In this document: piece after piece, positions 58,939 through 64,000 of the stretch
Numbering within the stretch: the first letter of the stretch is position 1
How the letters are laid out: every line of letters starts with the position of its first letter
Source: SHZL01 sp031362985
Lineage (GTDB): Bacteria; Pseudomonadota; Gammaproteobacteria; Xanthomonadales; SZUA-36
Assembly (NCBI GenBank): GCA_031362985.1
Contig: JANLTO010000157.1
Coordinates: 1-64,000 of the forward strand
Reading direction: 5' to 3'
Length of the DNA: 64,000 nucleotides
The notes under the pieces: model-generated
The model's database searches: none
What the model was told of the DNA's origin: nothing
Seen by the model: the letters and a program-made list of their open reading frames with translations, nothing else
Translations under genes and position numbers: made by a program

Positions 58939-61068
58939 TCAGGCCGTATGCCGGCGCAGGCCGGCGGGCCGGTCCTGCTCGGGCAGTTGTAACAGCAAGG
59001 GTTCCAGCGTTTCGATCAACTCTCCCAGGTGCGCTTCGTAATTGCGCCAGAAGTTCACGGAACTGCTGTACATCGGCTGCCGCACCTGCTCTGAACTGGC
59101 CGTGTTCACTGCCCGGTCCGTTTCGTAGAAACGCATACACTGGTCCTCCCACGGCAGGCCGAGGTAGTCCAGGATGCGCCGGGTTTGGGCCTCCTGGTCG
59201 AACACCATGTGTTCGTAGTGCACGTCCAGAACTTTGCCCGGAAGCACTTCATGCCAGTGATCCATGATGCGCTGGTATTCCAGGTAGTACTGTCCCAATT
59301 CGAACTGGTCGTAAGTAAAAGACTGGCCCTTGAAGAACAACTGTTTGTAACTGCCCAGGCAACTGTCCAGCGGGTGCCGGCGCGCATTGATCACTTTTGC
59401 ATTGGGCAGGATGGCCTGCAGCAAGCCAATGCTGGAGAAATTATTCGGCATCTTATCAATAAAGTATGGCTTGCCGGTGCGATAGCGCAGGGTGCTTTCC
59501 AGGTAGTCTGCGCCCAAGGCAGCAGCCTGTTCACCATCAAGGTCCAACACGGCTTCAGGATATTCCGGGAGCCGCTGGTCCTTGCCCATGCTCTTGCCCA
59601 CGTTTTGGCCCACGTTCTGGCCCACGTTCTGGCCCACGTTCTTTCCCGGGCTCTCCCCCGTGATGGTATTTGGGCCTTGCTTGCCGCCGCGCTGGTTCAG
59701 TTTGCCCACTATGCGGCCAAGGTCAGGCAACTCCATGGTGCCTTCCACCATGCTGTGACTGGCCAGAATTTGCTCGATCAGGGTGGAGCCGGAGCGCGGC
59801 AAGCCAACCACCAGTATTGGCGCGCGGCCGGGGTTTCCGAAGCCTTCGCGTTGGGCAAAGAATTCCCTTGAAAACACGCTGATGATGCGGTCGTGTACGA
59901 CCTGGGTCTGCACCGGGTCATAGACCTCGTGCTTGCGCCGCAGCTCATTGCCACGCAGGTAGTACTCAAATGCCTGGTCATATTCGGCTTCATTCTCGTG
60001 ATGCTTGCCCAGTGACAAAAGAAAATTCACTTTGGGTTCATCGGGCAGGTCTTGCTCCCCAATCATGTGGGTCATGACCTGCACTTCCGCGGCATCGAAC
60101 TCGAACGTTTTGAGGTTGGCCAGGCTCCAGTAGGCTTCGCCGAAGGCTGGATGAGCACGGATGCATTGCCGGTAGGCTGCAATGGATTCCTGCTGGCGGC
60201 CAATGGTCTTCAGTACATGGCCCATACCCGCCAGCGCGCCAATGTTGTTGGGGCTCAAATCCAGGGCCTGCCGGTAGGCTGCCAGGGAATCTTCATGACG
60301 CTGCGCCCTGGTCAGGACATTTCCCCGCATGACATACGAGTGCACCAGCCTGGGGTCGATGTCGATGGCGCGCTGGATGTTTTGCAGAGCTTCATCGTAG
60401 CGGTCCTGCTTAAGATCCACGTTGGCCAAATCATTCCAGCCCATGGCGAAACCCGGCGCGAGGTCTACCGCGCGCCGCAACAGGCGCCGTGCCGCCTTGA
60501 AATGACTCACCTCCAGCGCGATATTCCCCAGCATGCGCAAGGCTTTTTCGTCATTCGGATCCTTGGCCAGCAACTCCCTTAACAGTTTTTCCGCATCTTC
60601 CATGCGCCCTTCCAGCTGCGCCCGCTCTGCCCTGGCCAGGGTGGCCTTGCGCGGATCAAGCCGCAGTGCCTGTGTCACTTCCTGCTCTGACTCCTCGCCG
60701 CGATCCGCTTCCATCAATGCGCGCGCGAGTGCCATGCGTGTTTTCGAGCGCTCAGGCGCTGCTGCGACAGCTTGCTCCAGGTAACCGACCGCTTCGGCAG
60801 GTAATCCCAAAGCCAGCTGTGCCAGGCCCATACCCTCCAGAGCGCGGGGAAAATCGGAATGCTTCTCCAAAACCCCCTGGTACCATTCCCGGGCGTCGCC
60901 AGGGTTACGCTGCTGCAGGCAAATTTCGCCGAGCAGGCAGCAGATATTCGGATCCTCGCGGAATGCGGGCGAACTGCGCAGGCAAACGGCTTCTGCTTCC
61001 TGCACCTGGCCGGCCTTAACCAGAGCCTGGGCACGGTCGTACAGCGCCTTGATCTCCTGGCTGTTCAT
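58939..61068 (-). CDS. TPR-containing sulfotransferase
   Basis: 709 residues. Residues about 1-340 are tetratricopeptide repeats (NPGDAREWYQGVLEKHSDFP, AYRQALDLSPNNIGALAGMG and others). From about 430 the sulfotransferase domain shows the PAPS 5'-phosphosulfate loop LVVGLPRSGSTLIEQILASH, a FIDKMPNNFSSIGLLQAILP segment and the 3'-phosphate region NARRHPLDSCLGSYKQLFF. Between them lies a run of four NVGQ-type repeats (about 476-492, DNA 59596-59643). It likely sulfates a protein or small molecule; TPRs may hold it. Overlaps the reductase gene by 4 bp (ATGA). Confidence 0.87.
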   Translation of the reverse strand: MNSQEIKALYDRAQALVKAGQVQEAEAVCLRSSPAFREDPNICCLLGEICLQQRNPGDAREWYQGVLEKHSDFPRALEGMGLAQLALGLPAEAVGYLEQAVAAAPERSKTRMALARALMEADRGEESEQEVTQALRLDPRKATLARAERAQLEGRMEDAEKLLRELLAKDPNDEKALRMLGNIALEVSHFKAARRLLRRAVDLAPGFAMGWNDLANVDLKQDRYDEALQNIQRAIDIDPRLVHSYVMRGNVLTRAQRHEDSLAAYRQALDLSPNNIGALAGMGHVLKTIGRQQESIAAYRQCIRAHPAFGEAYWSLANLKTFEFDAAEVQVMTHMIGEQDLPDEPKVNFLLSLGKHHENEAEYDQAFEYYLRGNELRRKHEVYDPVQTQVVHDRIISVFSREFFAQREGFGNPGRAPILVVGLPRSGSTLIEQILASHSMVEGTMELPDLGRIVGKLNQRGGKQGPNTITGESPGKNVGQNVGQNVGQNVGKSMGKDQRLPEYPEAVLDLDGEQAAALGADYLESTLRYRTGKPYFIDKMPNNFSSIGLLQAILPNAKVINARRHPLDSCLGSYKQLFFKGQSFTYDQFELGQYYLEYQRIMDHWHEVLPGKVLDVHYEHMVFDQEAQTRRILDYLGLPWEDQCMRFYETDRAVNTASSEQVRQPMYSSSVNFWRNYEAHLGELIETLEPLLLQLPEQDRPAGLRRHTA
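59596..59643. repeat. 12-bp in-frame tandem repeat (4 units) inside the sulfotransferase gene
   Basis: Four 12-bp units near GCCCACGTTCTG stand head to tail (units start 59596, 59608, 59620, 59632). On the coding strand they read as repeated Asn-Val-Gly-Gln/Lys between the TPR part and the end of the sulfotransferase's central loop. Being a multiple of three, the unit number can change without breaking the frame. Confidence 0.85.
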
Positions 61069-61943
61069 CGCAAGCCCGACTCCCTGATTGCATCCCGTAG
61101 CAGCTCCGGACTTCCGGTGGTCATCAGGTTCACTCCGGAAACGCCCGGTATCCGGGAAATTTCCTGCATCAGTTCAGCACAAATGGCCACGCCCTCGCGT
61201 GCCGGATCTATAGCATGCTCGAGGCGGGCGATTACCGACCTCGGAATGCGTGAATCGATAAGGTTCTTTTTTAACCACCTTGCGGTTACTGCGGAAGGCA
61301 GTGGCGTGAGGGAAACGAATACAGAATACTTCCAGGTCATGCGTGTTTCCACCATGTGCAGCATATAGCGCCGCAGGACATCCAGGTTGAAACACAGCTG
61401 GGTCTGCAGGAAGCGGGCGCCGGCTGCAAAACGCTTGTTTAGTGACTCTGCTTCCCAGTCGCGCTCGGGCCGAAACGCCCTTGCACCGGCGCCAATGAAA
61501 AATTCATCGGGCGCTGACCCGCCACTTGCCTCACCCGGTTGGGCGGCCATTTTCACCAGTTCAAGCCCGGACACGTCATATACCGGAGTAGCCGGCACCG
61601 GGTGTTCCTTGGGGGCTTTATGGCCGCGCATGAGCAGCAGGCTGCTTACCCCGAGCGCCCGCAAACCCAGCAACTCGGACTGCAGAGCAATGCGGTTGCG
61701 GTCACGGCAGCTCAGGATGGCGATGGGATCAATGCCGTGCCGGAGCATCAGGGCAGCGGCCGACAGCGCCGACATCTGCACCCAGGCCCAGGGGTTATCG
61801 GTAACCTGCAGGGCATCGACATACGGGCCCAGCAAATCAGCCTGGCGGGCCACGTCATCTTCGCCCGAACTGCTGTTCAGGGTGAGGTCGGCCGTGACGG
61901 TGAAGCGCTGGCTTTGTGCTGCTTGCGCGAAAGTCCGCATCAC
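61065..61943 (-). CDS. Methylenetetrahydrofolate-reductase family protein
   Basis: 292 residues of the MTHFR TIM-barrel family: TVTADLTLNSSSGEDDVARQ near the N-terminus, VDALQVTDNPWAWVQMSALS, DPIAILSCRDRNRIALQSEL, GVSSLLLMRGHKAPKEHPVP, FLQTQLCFNLDVLRRYM, and SLTPLPSAVTARWLKK. The motifs fit a variant rather than E. coli MetF; the order and the CRDRNRIAL segment resemble the catabolic group that handles C1 units. It stands between Rieske and sulfotransferase genes and overlaps the latter. Its substrate is 5,10-methylene-THF or a similar folate. Confidence 0.82.
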   Translation of the reverse strand: MMRTFAQAAQSQRFTVTADLTLNSSSGEDDVARQADLLGPYVDALQVTDNPWAWVQMSALSAAALMLRHGIDPIAILSCRDRNRIALQSELLGLRALGVSSLLLMRGHKAPKEHPVPATPVYDVSGLELVKMAAQPGEASGGSAPDEFFIGAGARAFRPERDWEAESLNKRFAAGARFLQTQLCFNLDVLRRYMLHMVETRMTWKYSVFVSLTPLPSAVTARWLKKNLIDSRIPRSVIARLEHAIDPAREGVAICAELMQEISRIPGVSGVNLMTTGSPELLRDAIRESGLR

Positions 61944-61976
61944 GTCATCCAGGCACGGCCGCCATCACCTGCCTGC

Positions 61977-63173
61977 TCACTGGATGGTCTTGAGATACCA
62001 ATCCACCCAGCGCTGCGTGGAACCTTCAAAAGTCGAGAACGGGCCCGGCTCGAAGAACCGCGAGTTCACGCCTTTCTGGTTGTTTTCAATGATGGTCTTG
62101 TCCGCAATGGTAGTGACATCCCACAGCCAGGTCAGTTTGGCCAGATCGTAGTCCTTCCCTTCCTGCGCCTTGCCATTAACCAGCCAGGTGATCTCGCACA
62201 CGCTTTCTGTCAGGGAAATTGGCTTGAAGCTGTAGAGCACCACATGATCGCAATACGCCAGGGCGTACAGCACCAAGCCGACCTTGAAATCGTGCGCGCC
62301 GCCGTCATAGCCCTTGATATCGCCCATCAATGGTGCAACCGGCTTGCCGTCTTTGCTGCCCGTTACATGTCCGCGCAACAGCGGGTAATGCTCATAGGCG
62401 CGATCGGTGCCGAACTCATCCCCGGAAAGATAGGAGTGGTTCATTTCTGAGTTCTTCAATCCACAGGCCGGCATTTTCTCGAGCAGGGTCTTCATTTCGG
62501 CTTCCCACCGATCATGTGGCAGCGCCAGGCTGTGTGCACGGGAATACTCCGGATGCGCAGGTCCGCAGTGATAACACTCCTTGTAATTCTCGACCGCCAG
62601 CTTCCAGTTGGATTTCACCGGATAGGCTTCTTTGCGCGCAACCTTGGCCTCGTCCAGCCGATAGGGCCGCAGATATTCGGTGAGGTCCCGTTCCACCACG
62701 TCGAAGCTGGACGGCTCAGCGGCAAAGTTGATGAAAATCATTCCCTGGTACACGCGGTGATGTACTTTTTTCAGTCCGAAACCAGACTTGTCAAAGCCTT
62801 CATCCATATGTGCCGCTGCAATGAGATTGCCGTCCAGGTCATAAGTCCAGCCATGGTAGGGACAACTCAGGCGCTTGGCGCTACCTTTGGCCTCCAGGCA
62901 AACTCGTGAACCACGGTGCCGGCACACGTTCAACAGCGCGCTGATCTGTCCATCATCGCCACGCATAATGATGACTTCTTCGTTGGCCATCTTGTACAGA
63001 AAGAAGTCGCCCTTATTGGGAATCTCGCTTTGATGCCCGGCATACAACCAGGCTTTCATATAAATACGTTCGATATCGCGTTGGTAAATTTCCTCGTCCC
63101 GGTAAAACGCCTGGTCGAGTGCATAACCTGGTTTTTGTTTGCTGACCAAATCAGCCACTGTTTGTTTGTTCAT
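61977..63173 (-). CDS. Rieske-type ring-hydroxylating/demethylating oxygenase alpha subunit
   Basis: 398 residues from ATG 63173 (GGAAG upstream; an upstream in-frame ATG at 63221 is weaker). The Rieske cluster is CRHRG ... CPYHGW (about 85-110). The mononuclear iron site is visible as ENYKECYHCGPAHPEYSRAH. Layout resembles glycine-betaine monooxygenase (GbcA-type) and other N-demethylases; with the folate reductase beside it, oxidative N- or O-demethylation releasing formaldehyde is plausible. No reductase subunit is in view. Confidence 0.87.
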   Translation of the reverse strand: MNKQTVADLVSKQKPGYALDQAFYRDEEIYQRDIERIYMKAWLYAGHQSEIPNKGDFFLYKMANEEVIIMRGDDGQISALLNVCRHRGSRVCLEAKGSAKRLSCPYHGWTYDLDGNLIAAAHMDEGFDKSGFGLKKVHHRVYQGMIFINFAAEPSSFDVVERDLTEYLRPYRLDEAKVARKEAYPVKSNWKLAVENYKECYHCGPAHPEYSRAHSLALPHDRWEAEMKTLLEKMPACGLKNSEMNHSYLSGDEFGTDRAYEHYPLLRGHVTGSKDGKPVAPLMGDIKGYDGGAHDFKVGLVLYALAYCDHVVLYSFKPISLTESVCEITWLVNGKAQEGKDYDLAKLTWLWDVTTIADKTIIENNQKGVNSRFFEPGPFSTFEGSTQRWVDWYLKTIQ

Positions 63174-63270
63174 AGAATCACTTCCGTCAAAGTCCGAATA
63201 CGAATTTTCTACCACTTCCAACTACCAGGAATTGACCGCGATCAATGCCGTAAACTCTCATTGTTCGGCA

Positions 63271-64000
63271 TCACCCGCTACCGCTGCGCTTTTCCTGCCG
63301 GCGGGTGATCCAGGCAGCGGTCAGGACACCCACCGATACCAACACTATTATAACCGTTGCCAATGCGTTGATGTCCGGTGTCACACCCAGCCGTACCTTG
63401 GAAAAAATCAGCATTGGCAGGGTGGTAGAACCAGGCCCCGAGACAAAACTTGAAATCACCACGTCATCCAGCGACAGGGTGAAAGCCAACAACCACCCGG
63501 AAATCATAGCCGGCGCGATCATCGGCACGGTAATGTCAAAAAACACCCGCACTGGTCTGCCGCCAAGGTCCATGGCAGCTTCTTCCAGTGACCGGTCCAG
63601 CGAGCCCAGGCGGGAACGCACCACCACGGCGACATAAGCCATGGAAAACGTTATGTGCGAAATGGTAATGGTGGTCATGCCCCGCTGCGTCGGCCAACCA
63701 ATCCAGTTGCCCAGTGAAATGAACAGGAACAGCAGGGCAATACCTGTGATGATTTCCGGCATAACCAGGGGCGAAGTGATCATTCCCGTCATCAGGGTAC
63801 GCCCGCGAAAGGACCCGAGCCGGTTTAATGCCAGGCCTGCCAGGGTGCCCAATATCGTGGCCACGGTAGCGCTTATCAAGGCGATTTGCAGGCTGAGCAT
63901 GGCCGCCGACAGGATGCTGCCATCCTGCAGCAGGGAGCGGTACCAGCGCACGGAAAACCCTCCCCACAAGGTAACCAGGCGGGAGTCATTGAAGGAGTAC
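63271..64000 (-). CDS. ABC transporter permease, PotI-like (cut at window end)
   Basis: The frame stops at 63271 and stays open to base 64000, reading SFNDSRLVTLWGGFSVRWYR near its visible start, so the 5' part is outside. The segment has the PotI/PotC pattern: ITSPLVMPEIITGIALLFLF, HITFSMAYVAVVVRSRLGSL and the EAA-loop DLGGRPVRVFFDITVPMIAP, then SFVSGPGSTTLPMLIFSKVR. Permease of a spermidine/putrescine-type or related (betaine, amino-acid derivative) importer. The Rieske gene follows 97 bp downstream. Confidence 0.9.
   Translation of the reverse strand, partial: YSFNDSRLVTLWGGFSVRWYRSLLQDGSILSAAMLSLQIALISATVATILGTLAGLALNRLGSFRGRTLMTGMITSPLVMPEIITGIALLFLFISLGNWIGWPTQRGMTTITISHITFSMAYVAVVVRSRLGSLDRSLEEAAMDLGGRPVRVFFDITVPMIAPAMISGWLLAFTLSLDDVVISSFVSGPGSTTLPMLIFSKVRLGVTPDINALATVIIVLVSVGVLTAAWITRRQEKRSGSG

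Overview
The window looks like a chromosomal segment of a free-living, probably aquatic gammaproteobacterium. The reasons are an RlmJ-type rRNA methyltransferase, a YgiQ radical SAM protein, a PotI-type permease, two large TonB-dependent receptors, many signal-peptide proteins, a TPR-sulfotransferase, and GC-rich codon use by eye (not computed). The order cannot be fixed from sequence alone. No rRNA, tRNA, CRISPR array, prophage or complete insertion sequence was seen.

Region 1 (1-5.5 kb) is mosaic accessory DNA. It opens with the 3' end of one ORF, a well-formed integron-type attC site (109-191) and a frameshifted small membrane-protein gene. A secreted zinc metallopeptidase follows, whose last 71 bp are duplicated 1.5 kb further on. 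Between the two copies lie an AT-rich secreted protein, palindromic repeats and a toxin-antitoxin locus whose toxin has lost its catalytic half. A second toxin remnant follows a MipA/OmpV porin-like gene. Copies of a palindromic repeat with core GGGGTCAGAGTAAA are scattered through the first 12 kb and again near 47 kb.

Region 2 (5.5-21.8 kb) holds mostly single metabolic genes: a nitronate monooxygenase-like protein, MsrA, YgiQ with an overlapping 48-residue lipoprotein missing from ordinary ORF cut-offs, an alpha/beta hydrolase, and a LysR regulator divergent from an MFS exporter that runs into a truncated PhzF gene. That gene is joined to a partial copy of a yhhN gene; the complete yhhN lies at 18.7 kb. 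A secreted beta-propeller protein, a CadC-like membrane regulator with TPRs, a metallophosphatase, DoxX and an AhpD-like protein complete the region.

Region 3 (22-38.4 kb) has a sigma factor / FecR / STN-TonB receptor signalling cassette, a glutathione S-transferase, a glycosyltransferase, two methyltransferases and two tandem flavoproteins of the dimethylglycine/sarcosine dehydrogenase type with GcvT-like C-termini. The flavoproteins point to N-demethylation with C1 transfer to tetrahydrofolate.

Region 4 (38.5-49.4 kb) is rich in exported enzymes: a three-part VOC + cytochrome c + PQQ-propeller fusion, an esterase, a CYTH-like secreted protein, a lipoprotein penicillin-acylase-type hydrolase translationally coupled to an S51 (cyanophycinase-like) peptidase, and a sulfatase with an atypical active-site motif and a dockerin-like calcium-binding tail.

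Region 5 (49.7-56.1 kb) begins with a compact, apparently co-transcribed set: ion channel, E1-like (ThiF/MoeB) adenylyltransferase, cytosolic Asp-box beta-propeller and a MoaD/ThiS ubiquitin-like protein ending in Gly-Gly. This is the best candidate in the window for an incompletely described system. It is followed by cupin, GNAT, SnoaL-like and rlmJ genes.

Region 6 (56.2-64 kb) is a minus-strand series behind a 25-bp tandem repeat: PotI-type permease (cut by the window end), Rieske oxygenase, methylene-THF reductase-like protein, TPR-sulfotransferase and a TonB receptor. It suggests uptake and oxidative demethylation of a methylated nitrogen or sulfur compound. Together with the GcvT-type dehydrogenases of region 3, it makes C1/methyl metabolism a recurring theme.
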